Part shown: positions 1 to 7,789 of the stretch, in pieces | Layout: each line of letters opens with the position of its first letter | Position numbering within the stretch: the stretch's first letter is position 1 | Notes under the pieces: model-generated | What the model saw: only the letters and a program-made list of their open reading frames with translations | Databases searched by the model: none | What the model was told of the DNA's origin: nothing | DNA from: CF-162 sp040882565 | GTDB taxonomy: Bacteria > Chloroflexota > Dehalococcoidia > SM23-28-2 > RBG-16-64-32 | DNA: 64,000 nt | Direction: 5' to 3' | NCBI GenBank assembly: GCA_040882565.1 | Contig: JBBEAZ010000037.1 | Coordinates: 7,166 to 71,165 of the forward strand | Position numbers and translations under genes: made by a program

Positions 1-297
1 TTGCGCGACCGCCATCCGTAGCTGGTCAAAGCAATGCCCCGGCGCAAACACCGCGAACGAGGAGCAGAACGCCACCTTGCCGCACGAAGCCAGCCCGGCG
101 GCGACGCCGATCATGTTCTGCTCGGCGACGCCGATCGCGAAGAAGCGCTCGGGGAACTCCTGCCCGAATTTGACCGCCGACGTCGAGTAGCCGAGGTCGG
201 CGTCCACACAGACGATGTCCAGCCCTTCACGGCAGAGCTTGACCAGCGTCGGGCCAAAGACCTCGCGGGTCGCCTTCTCGCCTGACACCTGAACCAT
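1..297 (-). CDS. Transketolase C-terminal subunit (5' part only, runs off left edge)
   Basis: Reading the minus strand from an ATG at 297 gives 99 open codons to the edge, starting MVQVSGEKATREVFGPTLVK. Recognisable transketolase pyrimidine-domain segments follow: VDADLGYST, then FPERFFAIGVAEQNMIGVAAG, whose glutamate (AEQN) is the residue that activates thiamine diphosphate in this family. The gene starts 3 bp after the stop of the N-terminal subunit at 301-1212, so the two form one translational unit that together makes a split transketolase of the non-oxidative pentose phosphate pathway. The protein continues beyond base 1, so its length and C-terminal domain cannot be judged. Confidence 0.93.
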   Translation of the reverse strand, partial: MVQVSGEKATREVFGPTLVKLCREGLDIVCVDADLGYSTSAVKFGQEFPERFFAIGVAEQNMIGVAAGLASCGKVAFCSSFAVFAPGHCFDQLRMAVAQ

Positions 298-300
298 CCG

Positions 301-1212
301 CTACTCCTCGAAGCCCAGCTCGCTCAGCGCCTGCACGAGTTGCTCGGCACTCGGCGCTTTGCCGTGATAGTCGGGGTTGTTCTCCATGAAGCTGACGCCT
401 TTGCCCTTCGTCGTCTCGCAGATGATCACCGATGGCTGGCCCATGTCCTCGCGCGCCGCTTCCAGCGCTGACGTGATCGCGTCGAAGTCGTGGCCTTTGA
501 CCCGCATCGTGGCCCAGCCAAACGCTTCCCATTTATCCTCTAACGGCTCCAGGTTCATGATGTTCGCCGTGTGGCCGTCGGGCATCACCCAGCCACCCGG
601 CCGGTCCGGGGCCTGATCCCCGTCCTCGAACCGCTGGTAGTCAGAGTAGCCGTCGTTCTGGATGTGGTTGCGGTCGACGATCGCGATCAGGTTGCCAGCG
701 GCGTGGTGGCCAGCCGCCATCGCTGCTTCCCACGTCTGCCCCTCCTGGCAGTCACCGTCAGAGAGCAGGCAGTAGACGTGGTAGTCGCGCTTGTCCAGGC
801 GACCGGCGAGCGCCGCGCCCAGCGCGAACGAGAGCCCCATGCCGAGAGCGCCCGCAGACATCTCGATGCCCGGCGGGTTGTTCATCACAGTATGCCCCTG
901 CAGCCGTGAGCCGAGCCGTCGGAACGTCATCAGCTCTTCCTCGGGGATGTAGCCGGCTTCGGAAAGCGTCGCGTAGAGCAGGGGTGTCGCATGGCCCTTG
1001 CTCATGACGAAACGGTCGCGGTCCGGCCAGGCCGGGTTCTGAGGATCGTGCCGCATGATCCGGAAGTAGAGTGTGGCAAGGATCTCGACGGCTGAGAGCG
1101 AGCCGCCGGGGTGCCCGGAGTTCACCTGCTGAGTCATGCGCAGGATGTTCCTGCGGACGCGGCGCGCGATCTCGGTCAGTTCTTCGTTGGTAACAGCGGC
1201 AGCTTGCGTCAA
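301..1212 (-). CDS. Transketolase N-terminal subunit
   Basis: A 303-residue protein covering only the thiamine-diphosphate-binding half of transketolase. The ThDP motif is seen as LSDGDCQEGQTWEA followed about 25 residues later by IVDRNHIQ, matching the family GDG...N pattern. SGHPGGSLS and MSKGHATPLLY are other family blocks. The start is a TTG with GAAGGAG about 11 nt upstream. The second half of the enzyme is the next gene, 3 bp downstream. Split transketolases are common in Chloroflexota, Archaea and Firmicutes. The upstream region 1213-1326 is shared with the divergent amidohydrolase. Confidence 0.95.
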   Translation of the reverse strand: MTQAAAVTNEELTEIARRVRRNILRMTQQVNSGHPGGSLSAVEILATLYFRIMRHDPQNPAWPDRDRFVMSKGHATPLLYATLSEAGYIPEEELMTFRRLGSRLQGHTVMNNPPGIEMSAGALGMGLSFALGAALAGRLDKRDYHVYCLLSDGDCQEGQTWEAAMAAGHHAAGNLIAIVDRNHIQNDGYSDYQRFEDGDQAPDRPGGWVMPDGHTANIMNLEPLEDKWEAFGWATMRVKGHDFDAITSALEAAREDMGQPSVIICETTKGKGVSFMENNPDYHGKAPSAEQLVQALSELGFEE

Positions 1213-1313
1213 AACAGCTGTGACTCCTTCACGCCCGATTATACGGCGACATCACGCACAGGCAACGCCACTGGCGTAACGATAGCGTGTCACAGCCTGC
1301 CCGTGAGGGCTGC

Positions 1314-1319
1314 TATCAT
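1314..1319 (+). promoter_or_regulatory. -10 element of a leaderless amidohydrolase transcript
   Basis: TATCAT lies 7 nt before the GTG start at 1327, and there is no Shine-Dalgarno sequence in between. This geometry predicts transcription starting at or next to the initiation codon. No convincing -35 was seen. The same arrangement recurs at several genes in this window. Confidence 0.4.
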
Positions 1320-1326
1320 CCGCACC

Positions 1327-2136
1327 GTGATCATCGACTTCCATACGCACATCTTCCCTCCCGACGTTCGCGACCGGCGCGAGGACTATATCGCGCGGGA
1401 CCCCACCTTCGCCGAGATGTACGGCACCCCGAGGGCGACGATTGCCACCGCCGAAGACCTGATCGCGAGCATGGTCGACGCGAACGTCGACATCAGCGTG
1501 ACGCTCGGCTTCGCCTGGCGGGATCAGGATGACATCGTCCGGCACAACGACTACCTGCTTGAGGCGGCCGCGCGCGCCAACGGACACATCCTCCCATTCA
1601 CCACCATCAACATGGCAGACGCGCGCGCCGAATCCGAAATCGCTCGCTGTGCCGCCGCCGGCGCGCTTGGTCTCGGCGAACTCCGTCCCGAGAATCAGGG
1701 ATGGGACCTTAACCGCTACGCCGGCGACCGCCTCGCCGTCGCCGCCCGCGAGCACAACCTCGTGCTTCTGTTCCATGTCACCGAAGAAGACGGCCGCCAG
1801 TATCCCGGGAAGCAGGGCTGTGCTCTCGCGTCGTTCCGCGAGTTCGCGCGCAAGCACGCAGACCTCAAGATCGTCGGCGCCCACTTGGGCGGCGGCGCGT
1901 ACCGCAACGGCGGCACGACCGTCTTTGTCGACACTGCAGCCGTGCCATTCCTCTACCCGCCAGTTGAACAACCGGCCGTCTACGATGCCGTGCCCGAAGA
2001 GCGCCTCTTGTTTGGCAGTGATTATCCGCTCATCAGCCAGTCGCGCAGTGTGTCGGAGTTCAGGGCGGCCGTCACCGGCGCTGAGCGCGTGCATCGCGCA
2101 CTTGCGGGAAACGCCCGCTCCCTCTTGCAGGTATGA
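1327..2136 (+). CDS. Amidohydrolase-family (TIM-barrel) metal-dependent hydrolase
   Basis: 269 residues from a GTG start, beginning MIIDFHTHIFPP. The HTH at the first strand is the metal-binding HxH of the amidohydrolase 2 superfamily. Later LLFHVTEE, VGAHLGGG and LFGSDYPL supply the histidines and the metal-binding aspartate expected at strands 5, 6 and 8. An earlier in-frame start exists at 1111, but it would run through the divergent transketolase gene, so the GTG at 1327 is preferred. The stop overlaps the start of thpR by 4 bp (ATGA), so the two are probably co-translated. Substrate is unknown. Family members hydrolyse or decarboxylate many small molecules. Confidence 0.85.
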   Translation: MIIDFHTHIFPPDVRDRREDYIARDPTFAEMYGTPRATIATAEDLIASMVDANVDISVTLGFAWRDQDDIVRHNDYLLEAAARANGHILPFTTINMADARAESEIARCAAAGALGLGELRPENQGWDLNRYAGDRLAVAAREHNLVLLFHVTEEDGRQYPGKQGCALASFREFARKHADLKIVGAHLGGGAYRNGGTTVFVDTAAVPFLYPPVEQPAVYDAVPEERLLFGSDYPLISQSRSVSEFRAAVTGAERVHRALAGNARSLLQV

Positions 2137-2723
2137 CTGAACTGCCGAAGACCCTGCGCCTCTTCATCGCGGTCGAGTTGCCGGGCGAGGTGCGGCAGCA
2201 GCTGTCGGCGTTGCAGCACGAGCTGCAGCGGCGCGGGCTGGAACGGCTGCGCTGGGCGCGGCCGGAGGGCATTCACGTCACGCTCAAGTTTCTTGGGGAA
2301 ACTTCGGCCGAGCGTCGTCCTCTGATCGAGCAGGCGTTGAAGGAGGGCGCTGAGGGCGTCGAGCCGCACAAGCTGATGCTTGGCAAGGTCGGGAGGTTCG
2401 GCAGCCGGAACGCACCGAGGGTGCTCTGGGTAGACGTGGCGGGCGATGTGGACACGCTGCAGGGGCTGCAGAAGCGCGTTGACGAGCGCATCGCGCCGCT
2501 TGGCTTCCCAGCCGAAACCAGGCCGTTTGCGGCGCACCTGACGCTTGCTCGCGTGCCGGAGGGTCTGGGGCCGCAGGTTGCGGAAGCACTTGCCGGTGCG
2601 ATCGAGGCTGTGACCGTCGAACCGCTCGCGATCCCGGTGCGCGAGGTGTCGCTCATGCGAAGCGAGTTGCGTCGCGACGGCGCGATCTACACGCAGTTGT
2701 TCGCGGTACCGCTTAGCGGCTGA
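2133..2723 (+). CDS. thpR: RNA 2',3'-cyclic phosphodiesterase (LigT/ThpR type)
   Basis: 196 residues, the usual length for ThpR. The two HxTx motifs of the 2H phosphoesterase fold are visible: HVTLKFLGE near residue 50 and HLTLARVPEG near residue 136. They supply the paired histidines that open 2',3'-cyclic phosphate RNA ends and were originally assayed as a 2'-5' RNA ligase. The N-terminus TLRLFIAVELP is also characteristic. The start overlaps the preceding amidohydrolase stop by 4 bp, so the pair is a small operon. The convergent ccr homologue ends 7 bp beyond. Confidence 0.93.
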   Translation: MTELPKTLRLFIAVELPGEVRQQLSALQHELQRRGLERLRWARPEGIHVTLKFLGETSAERRPLIEQALKEGAEGVEPHKLMLGKVGRFGSRNAPRVLWVDVAGDVDTLQGLQKRVDERIAPLGFPAETRPFAAHLTLARVPEGLGPQVAEALAGAIEAVTVEPLAIPVREVSLMRSELRRDGAIYTQLFAVPLSG

Positions 2724-2729
2724 TCGGCT

Positions 2730-3983
2730 CTACTCCAGATCGCGGAGCCCTGGCTTCGGCGCGCTGACTAGTGCGGCCATGACGCCGAGCGGCTGCTTGC
2801 CTTCATGCATCATCTGGTGGCACAGGGGGATCTGGTCGAAGGTGAAGGTCTCGCCGAGGCAGGGGTCGATTTTCTTGTCCAGCACGAGCTGATTGAAGGC
2901 GCCGGCCTGGTCGTCGTTCGCGAAATGGGAACCCTGGAAGCGCTTCTGGCGCATCCAGAGGTAGCGCAGGTCGACGGTCGCGTTGAAGCCGGAGGTGCCG
3001 GCGCAGATCACGACCATGCCACCAGTGTCCGCGCAGAAGATCGATGTCGGCACAGTGTCCTCGCCGGGGTGGTCGAAGACGATCGCCGGGCTTTTGCGCT
3101 CGCCGAGGATCTCCCAGACCCTCGCGCCGAAGGCGCGCGCGCCGGCGGCCCATTTGCCGTATGCCTCCGTATCGGTCCAGTGCGGCATCATCCCCCAGTG
3201 GTCGAAGTCCTTGCGGTTAATGCAACCCTTCGCGCCGAGCTTCATGCAGAAGTCGAACTTGTCTTCGCTCGAGACGACCGCGACCGGTGTCCCGCCAAGC
3301 TGCTTGACGATCTGGATCGCCATCGACCCGAGGCCACCCGACCCGCCCCAGACGAGGACGACGTCGCCCTTCTTGACGGTGTTCGGCGGCCAGCCCATCA
3401 GCATGCGATAGGCCGTTGCGCCGACTAGCGTCGGCGCGGCGGCCTCTTCCCACGTTAGGTGTTCCGCCTTGGGGAGGCACTGGTGCGCCTGCACTTTGGT
3501 GAACTGGGCAAAGCTGCCCCAGTTGGACTCGTAGCCCCAGATCTTGAACGAGGGGTCGAACATCGGGTCGTTGCCGGCCTTCACGAACGGTGACTCTGTG
3601 TCCCACATGCCGCAGTGGATGACGACGCGGTCACCGACCTTGATGTTGGAGACGTTGCTACCAACGGCGTAAACGATGCCTGAGGCGTCGCTGCCGCCGA
3701 TGTGGAAGCCGGTGGTGTCGCCCTCTTTCTCGCGGGCCTTGATGACGTTGACGGGCATGCCGAGGGCGGCCCAGACGTTGTTGTAGTTGATCCCCGCCGC
3801 CATCACCAGCACGAGCGCCTCGTTAGGCTTCAGGTCTTTAGGTGTTTCGACCTTCTCGATCTGGAACGCGTCTTTGGGGTCGCCGAAGCGCTCCGGCCGG
3901 ATCACCTGCGCGTACATCTCGTCCGGCACTTCGCCGACGGGCGGCACTTCGCCAATCTCGTAAACGTTCTTGGTCGAGACCAC
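2730..3983 (-). CDS. ccrA: Crotonyl-CoA carboxylase/reductase (medium-chain dehydrogenase superfamily)
   Basis: 417 residues, typical of Ccr. The Rossmann motif VWGGSGGLGSMAIQ sits near residue 211. Compared with the four CO2-binding residues described for the Kitasatospora enzyme (Asn, Phe, Glu, His), this protein has NYNNVW near residue 68, a Tyr-Glu pair (GYESNWG, residues 151-152) and GSHF (His353). So Asn, Glu and His appear kept while the Phe position holds Tyr. The enzyme would reductively carboxylate crotonyl-CoA with NADPH to ethylmalonyl-CoA, or act as a plain enoyl-CoA reductase. The start is GTG with a strong GGAGGAG. An acyl-CoA dehydrogenase lies just upstream on the same strand, which suggests a shared role in acyl-CoA metabolism. 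Confidence 0.9.
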   Translation of the reverse strand: MVSTKNVYEIGEVPPVGEVPDEMYAQVIRPERFGDPKDAFQIEKVETPKDLKPNEALVLVMAAGINYNNVWAALGMPVNVIKAREKEGDTTGFHIGGSDASGIVYAVGSNVSNIKVGDRVVIHCGMWDTESPFVKAGNDPMFDPSFKIWGYESNWGSFAQFTKVQAHQCLPKAEHLTWEEAAAPTLVGATAYRMLMGWPPNTVKKGDVVLVWGGSGGLGSMAIQIVKQLGGTPVAVVSSEDKFDFCMKLGAKGCINRKDFDHWGMMPHWTDTEAYGKWAAGARAFGARVWEILGERKSPAIVFDHPGEDTVPTSIFCADTGGMVVICAGTSGFNATVDLRYLWMRQKRFQGSHFANDDQAGAFNQLVLDKKIDPCLGETFTFDQIPLCHQMMHEGKQPLGVMAALVSAPKPGLRDLE

Positions 3984-4097
3984 TGAGCTCCTCCTCGAAT
4001 CTCCCGCGCCGTGGGGTCGCGCCGCCCTGTCTGGGCGGGCGCCGTTTACGGTATCACGGCCCGCGAACGGCGGGCAACGCAGCCGGGTGTTTAGGGG

Positions 4098-5300
4098 TTA
4101 GTCGCGGGGGAGGCCGAGGCCGCGGGTGGCGATGATGTTGCGGTTGATTTCGCTGGTGCCGCCGGCGATTGTGGAGGCGACGGCCTGGAGGTAGGTGCGA
4201 CCGAAGCGGCCCTTGTTGGGGGCGTAGCGCTCGGAGGCGGAGCCCTTTTCGCCGCGTTCGAGCTGGCCGTACATGCCGGTGATCTTGAGGGATGTGTTGG
4301 CGATGCGCTGGTTGAGCTCGGCGGCGTAGATCTTGACGGCCGAGGCTTCGTGGTTGGGGACCTGGCCGCGGTTCTGGAGCGAGATGACGCGGTAGGACAT
4401 CAGGCGGGCGGCCTCGGCCTCGATCGTGCGCTCGGCGAGTTCGGCCTTCTCGGTGGCGTGGAGCTGACCTTTGCGGTTGGCCTTGACCCAGATGACGAGG
4501 TCCTCGACGGACTGGCCCTGGGCGATCGAGGTGCCAATGGAGGAGCGCTCGAAGTCGAGGGTGGTGGTGCCGACGTACCAGCCGCGGTTCTCGTCACCGA
4601 GGAGGTCGCGGCGGGGGACGCGGACGTTGTCGAAGAAGACTTCGTTGAAGCCGGATGTGTTGGCCATGTTGACGAGGGGGCGGACGGTGACGCCGGGTGC
4701 CTTCATGTCGAGGAGGAAGTAGGAGATGCCTTTGTGCTTGGGGGCTTCGGGGTCGGTGCGGGCCATGAGGATCATGCGCTCGGCGTACTGGGCGCCGGTG
4801 GTCCAGATCTTCTGGCCGTTGATGACGTAGTCGTCGCCGTCGCGGGTGGCCCTGGTCTGGAGGGAGGCGAGGTCGGAGCCGGAGCCGGGCTCGCTGAAGC
4901 CCTGGCACCAGACCTTGCCCTGGAGCATGCCGGAGAGGTGTTCCTGCTTCTGGTCGTCGCTGCCGTAGACGATGATGGTGGGGCCGGCCATGGTGATGCC
5001 GATGCCGCCCGGGCGGGGGGCGCGGGCGAGGGCCAGCTCTTCGTTGAAGACGAACTGCTGCATGATGCTGAGGCCGGCGCCACCGTACTCGACGGGCCAG
5101 GCGGGGGCGACCCAACCCTTGGTGGCGAGCTTCTTCATCCAGTCGTTGTAGGCCTGCATGGCGCCGGCGCCGCCCTGGGAGGCGGCCATGGAGGCGCTGG
5201 TGACGGCGCCGCTGGTGTCGTCGCGCTTGTACTCGGTGCTGACGAAGGCGCGGACCTCTTTGCGGAAGGCTGCTTCTTCGGGGTTGTCTCGAAAGTCCAT
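4098..5300 (-). CDS. Acyl-CoA dehydrogenase
   Basis: 400 residues starting MDFRDNPEEAAFRKEVRAFV, with AAGGAG at a normal distance upstream. Family features are the substrate/flavin segment GFSEPGSGSDLASLQTRA, the GQKIWTTGA strand and the C-terminal block GGTSEINRNIIATRGLGLP. It is an FAD enzyme that oxidises acyl-CoA to enoyl-CoA and passes electrons to ETF. It is followed 114 bp later on the same strand by the crotonyl-CoA reductase homologue. The chain-length preference cannot be read from the sequence. Confidence 0.94.
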   Translation of the reverse strand: MDFRDNPEEAAFRKEVRAFVSTEYKRDDTSGAVTSASMAASQGGAGAMQAYNDWMKKLATKGWVAPAWPVEYGGAGLSIMQQFVFNEELALARAPRPGGIGITMAGPTIIVYGSDDQKQEHLSGMLQGKVWCQGFSEPGSGSDLASLQTRATRDGDDYVINGQKIWTTGAQYAERMILMARTDPEAPKHKGISYFLLDMKAPGVTVRPLVNMANTSGFNEVFFDNVRVPRRDLLGDENRGWYVGTTTLDFERSSIGTSIAQGQSVEDLVIWVKANRKGQLHATEKAELAERTIEAEAARLMSYRVISLQNRGQVPNHEASAVKIYAAELNQRIANTSLKITGMYGQLERGEKGSASERYAPNKGRFGRTYLQAVASTIAGGTSEINRNIIATRGLGLPRD

Positions 5301-5417
5301 GGTGGGTCTCCTTCGGGACGCATTCTAACGTGCGCGTCAGGGTTTGGCCAGCGGGCCCTGCGACGGGGCCTGCTGCCTCCTCAACGGCAGGTCGGCCCGA
5401 GTAAACGGGCTTGGACG

Positions 5418-5627
5418 CTAGTTGAGGGTGATAACGGGGCTGTGGCGGTCGTGGACCGCCTCGAGCATCTCTTCGCAGACGGCGATTAAGGCCTCGGTCT
5501 TTTCGACACGGTCCATGCGGCCCTCACGCCGGCGCTGCTCGGCCACCTGTCGGAGGCCGGCGATGATTGCGGGGATTTCGACCGCGAGTTCAGCGTATCC
5601 CTGCTCGATCCAGTTTGGCTGTGTCAT
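5418..5627 (-). CDS. Hypothetical protein, 69 residues
   Basis: The start chosen (MTQPNWIEQGYAELA) is the internal ATG at 5627, because GGAGG lies 8 nt upstream. A longer reading to 5690 would run through the 20-bp repeat that bounds the neighbouring island. The protein is helical and charged with no recognised domain (AIIAGLRQVAEQRRREGRMD). It lies upstream of the acyl-CoA dehydrogenase on the same strand with a 117-bp gap, so co-transcription is possible. No function is assigned. Confidence 0.6.
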   Translation of the reverse strand: MTQPNWIEQGYAELAVEIPAIIAGLRQVAEQRRREGRMDRVEKTEALIAVCEEMLEAVHDRHSPVITLN

Positions 5628-5670
5628 AGATGGACCCTCCGGATCGAGGGTAGGGGATGGCAGGCGAGAG

Positions 5671-5690
5671 GTGTAAGGGGGAAATGGCAC
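5671..5690. repeat. Left copy of a 20-bp exact direct repeat bounding the restriction island
   Basis: GTGTAAGGGGGAAATGGCAC is found here and again, same orientation, at 9481-9500, with no extension of identity on either side. The 3.8 kb in between holds the restriction-modification genes and two other accessory genes. A perfect 20-mer flanking such cargo looks like a duplicated attachment or target site. Confidence 0.6.
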
Positions 5691-5877
5691 ACGTTATGTC
5701 ATTGTTTTGTACTTTTTGTGTTTTGGGGAGTGACAGGAAGTCGTATTCCCGAATCACACTGCGCATATAATGGCTCCAATGGTGCTCCTGCTGCGCGAAC
5801 AGACGCCTAGACCAGCTCGCGCTCAAGTGTGCCATTTGCCCATTCGAAGTCTCCGTTCGCGCGCTTAACCTGTGAAC

Positions 5878-6420
5878 ATGGTCAAAAAGAACACCGGTCC
5901 ACTGAGTCCCGAAGCCAAGCTGCGTGTCAGCCGCAACGCTATCTCCCACGGCATCAGCTCAAGACTGCCTGTCGTTAACGCGTTCGAGAGCCAAGAGGTC
6001 TGGGACTACCACCTCAACGGCGTCTTGGAAAGCCTCAAGCCTGAAAGCTACCTTGAGGTGTTCCTCGCCGAACGCATCGCGATCATCCTCTGGCGCCTCG
6101 ACCGCGTGGTGTACCACGAGACGCAACTCATCGGCTTCCGGAGCGAAGGCGTCCAGGACAAAGTGATCGCCGATGCCCACATGATGCAGAAGCACGCCAA
6201 CATGCCCATCGAGCAGCAACCGCTCGGGGAAGTGATGGTTCATCACTGGATCGACCGCATCCTCCCTGAGGGCGACGACCTCGATCGCATCAAGAAGTAC
6301 GAAGCGCACCTGCACCGGCTTTGGGTCCAGACCCTGCACGAATTCGAGGCCCTCCAGACCCGTCGCCAAGGCGGCGACGCGCCGCTCGCCCGCCTCGACG
6401 TTAGCGGCACGCGCGAATAG
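5878..6420 (+). CDS. Hypothetical protein with GP-x-SPEAK/RNA-x-SHG N-terminus
   Basis: 180 residues from the ATG at 5878 (a GTG at 5872 is also in frame). The N-terminus KKNTGPLSPEAKLRVSRNAI...HGIS matches a widespread short motif in uncharacterised bacterial proteins of Planctomycetes, Acidobacteria and Chloroflexota. These proteins are often multicopy and carried in accessory DNA. The rest is helical (YLEVFLAERIAIILWRLDRV). It is the first gene inside the direct-repeat-bounded island and points towards the convergent nuclease genes. No function is known to me. Confidence 0.65.
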   Translation: MVKKNTGPLSPEAKLRVSRNAISHGISSRLPVVNAFESQEVWDYHLNGVLESLKPESYLEVFLAERIAIILWRLDRVVYHETQLIGFRSEGVQDKVIADAHMMQKHANMPIEQQPLGEVMVHHWIDRILPEGDDLDRIKKYEAHLHRLWVQTLHEFEALQTRRQGGDAPLARLDVSGTRE

Positions 6421-6490
6421 CCGCGCTGTCGCGAGGGGCCCGCCGATCGACGGTTCCTTGGGATAAAATACGTGTCGGAAGGGAATGCCA

Positions 6491-6685
6491 ATGGATATTA
6501 CTCGCTTGCAACCCAAGGACCGCGTACGGACGGTTGATGGCGCCCTGGCAGAAGTCGTCAAGGAAACTGAATACGGCAAATGGATACTCGTGCGCTAGCG
6601 TCAGCGGGACGGAGGACTCGTCTCTGGTTGGCACCGAAGTGATGACGAATTGGTGGAGGGGGAGAACTCGACACCGGAAGCGTAG
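6491..6685 (+). pseudogene. Small protein gene broken by two compensating frameshifts
   Basis: An ATG at 6491 with GGAAGGG upstream starts MDITRLQPKDRVRTVDGALA and reads 35 codons to a TAG at 6596-6598. Skipping one base there (the G at 6598) continues sensibly in the next frame as YVSGTEDSSLVGTE. The original frame then resumes with DDELVEGENSTPEA and a stop at 6683-6685. The inferred ancestor is a 60-65 residue acidic protein. Two indels of opposite sign within about 45 bp are needed. The short 35-residue reading could also be the true product. No function is recognised. Confidence 0.42.
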
Positions 6686-6709
6686 ACTGGCGGGCGCCGG
6701 GATGATCAA

Positions 6710-7048
6710 TCAGTCGTTCTGCCGCCGTGAAAATTTTTGCCCCAGCCACTCAAGCGCGTGGCGTTGATCGGCGATGGTCGCTCGACGCAGTTGTCGCATG
6801 AGCTCCATGCGGTTCGGCTTTGGGGGAGCGGTCTTCTGGAGGCCCTCATTGCAGTTGGTGCAGATGGCGCGTAGGTTGTCGGGCACCGGCTCGTCGTCCG
6901 TGATGAGTCTGACTGTCATGCGAACCTTGCGACGGCGATCCGACGGGTCCCGATCGCCGACACCGTGCCCGCACATCTGACAAGTGAACTCATCGCGCTC
7001 CAGAACGACCGCCTTGGTAGAAGCGTGGATAGTCGCGAGCATTGACAC
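6710..7048 (-). CDS. HNH endonuclease
   Basis: 112 residues with the zinc-ribbon HNH pattern: CQMCG near residue 23, then DNLRAICTNCNEGLQ near residue 57, where the CxxC pairs hold zinc. The start is a GTG placed directly after the TAG of the GIY-YIG gene. GAGGAAG about 8 nt upstream supports the GTG rather than the ATG two codons later. The tight coupling to the GIY-YIG nuclease and the methyltransferase suggests it belongs to the same restriction locus. HNH proteins can also be homing nucleases, so its exact role is inferred. Confidence 0.82.
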   Translation of the reverse strand: MSMLATIHASTKAVVLERDEFTCQMCGHGVGDRDPSDRRRKVRMTVRLITDDEPVPDNLRAICTNCNEGLQKTAPPKPNRMELMRQLRRATIADQRHALEWLGQKFSRRQND

Positions 7049-7789
7049 CTACTGATCTTCCTCTGGGCCTTCGCGCCGGGTCTCTGCGGCGACTTCTTCG
7101 ACCGGTGTGGCGCCCTCGACCTGCTGTAGGCGCTGGCTTGCAAGGCGCAGGAGCCGTTCCGCCTGGGTGACCAGCGTTCGTCGTAGCCCGATTGATACGT
7201 CTCGCTCCCTGATGACTTGTGCCAGATTGGCGATTGTGCCCGCCCTCCTGGCGATCCTTTCATCCGCATGGGCCAGGCGCTCTCGAACGTCATCGGGCAC
7301 GATGATCGCCGAGTACGAAGGCGGGAGGTCGATCTCGTCTTCCGGGGCGGGTGCCATTTCGTTGAGTAATTTGCTGACTTGCGCCTCTTTCGTTAGCTTC
7401 TGGAACACCGTGAATTCTGCTCGTGCGAGAACTGCCCGTTGCTGGACGGTCGGCTCATTCTCTATGTCCCAGAATGGCCACAGCTCAACCCTGGCGACCT
7501 CCGCGGGATCGAGCACATGCATTGCGACCGCATCCGTGCGTTGGTTGGTTAGGTGCCGCCTTACTCGAACCCGGAGCTTCTCATAGGTCTGTCCCACGTA
7601 GATGGGCTCGCCATCGTAGTCGTAGAAGGCGTACACGCCACACTTAGCTCCGCAGACCAAGCGTCCCGTCTCATCGCGGCTGGCCAAGAAGTCTTCCAGT
7701 TTGGCAATGACTGCCCGAACATCCGGAGTAATACGATCCTTGCGGGGCAACTGCCGTCGGGTGGACGAACTAGTGCGACGAGGCGCCAT
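7049..7789 (-). CDS. GIY-YIG nuclease, probable type II restriction endonuclease
   Basis: 246 residues. The nuclease motif GVYAFYDYDGEPIYVGQT is near residues 51-68, followed by the conserved arginine-rich helix YEKLRVRVRRHL. This matches the GIY-YIG fold in which a Tyr pair, an Arg and a downstream Glu cut DNA. A coiled C-terminal part (RRTLVTQAERLLRLASQRL) could mediate DNA recognition or dimerisation. It overlaps the end of the methyltransferase gene by 20 bp and abuts the HNH gene. Eco29kI-type restriction enzymes have this fold, so the restriction subunit role is a reasonable inference. The cleavage site is unknown. Confidence 0.8.
   Translation of the reverse strand: MAPRRTSSSTRRQLPRKDRITPDVRAVIAKLEDFLASRDETGRLVCGAKCGVYAFYDYDGEPIYVGQTYEKLRVRVRRHLTNQRTDAVAMHVLDPAEVARVELWPFWDIENEPTVQQRAVLARAEFTVFQKLTKEAQVSKLLNEMAPAPEDEIDLPPSYSAIIVPDDVRERLAHADERIARRAGTIANLAQVIRERDVSIGLRRTLVTQAERLLRLASQRLQQVEGATPVEEVAAETRREGPEEDQ

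Noticed and set aside
4024..4045. Copy of the palindromic mini-module between ccr and the acyl-CoA dehydrogenase
   Set aside because: Only GTCTGGGCGGGCG is shared and the ACGGGCCCGT core is missing.
4350..5489. Long open frames antisense to the acyl-CoA dehydrogenase and similar shadows over pnp, gyrB and the BTAD regulator
   Set aside because: GC-rich codon usage keeps reverse frames open. Their translations are low-complexity Gly/Ala/Arg with no motif.
5827..5841. Inverted partial copy of the 20-bp island repeat (GTGCCATTT)
   Set aside because: Only nine bases match before divergence.
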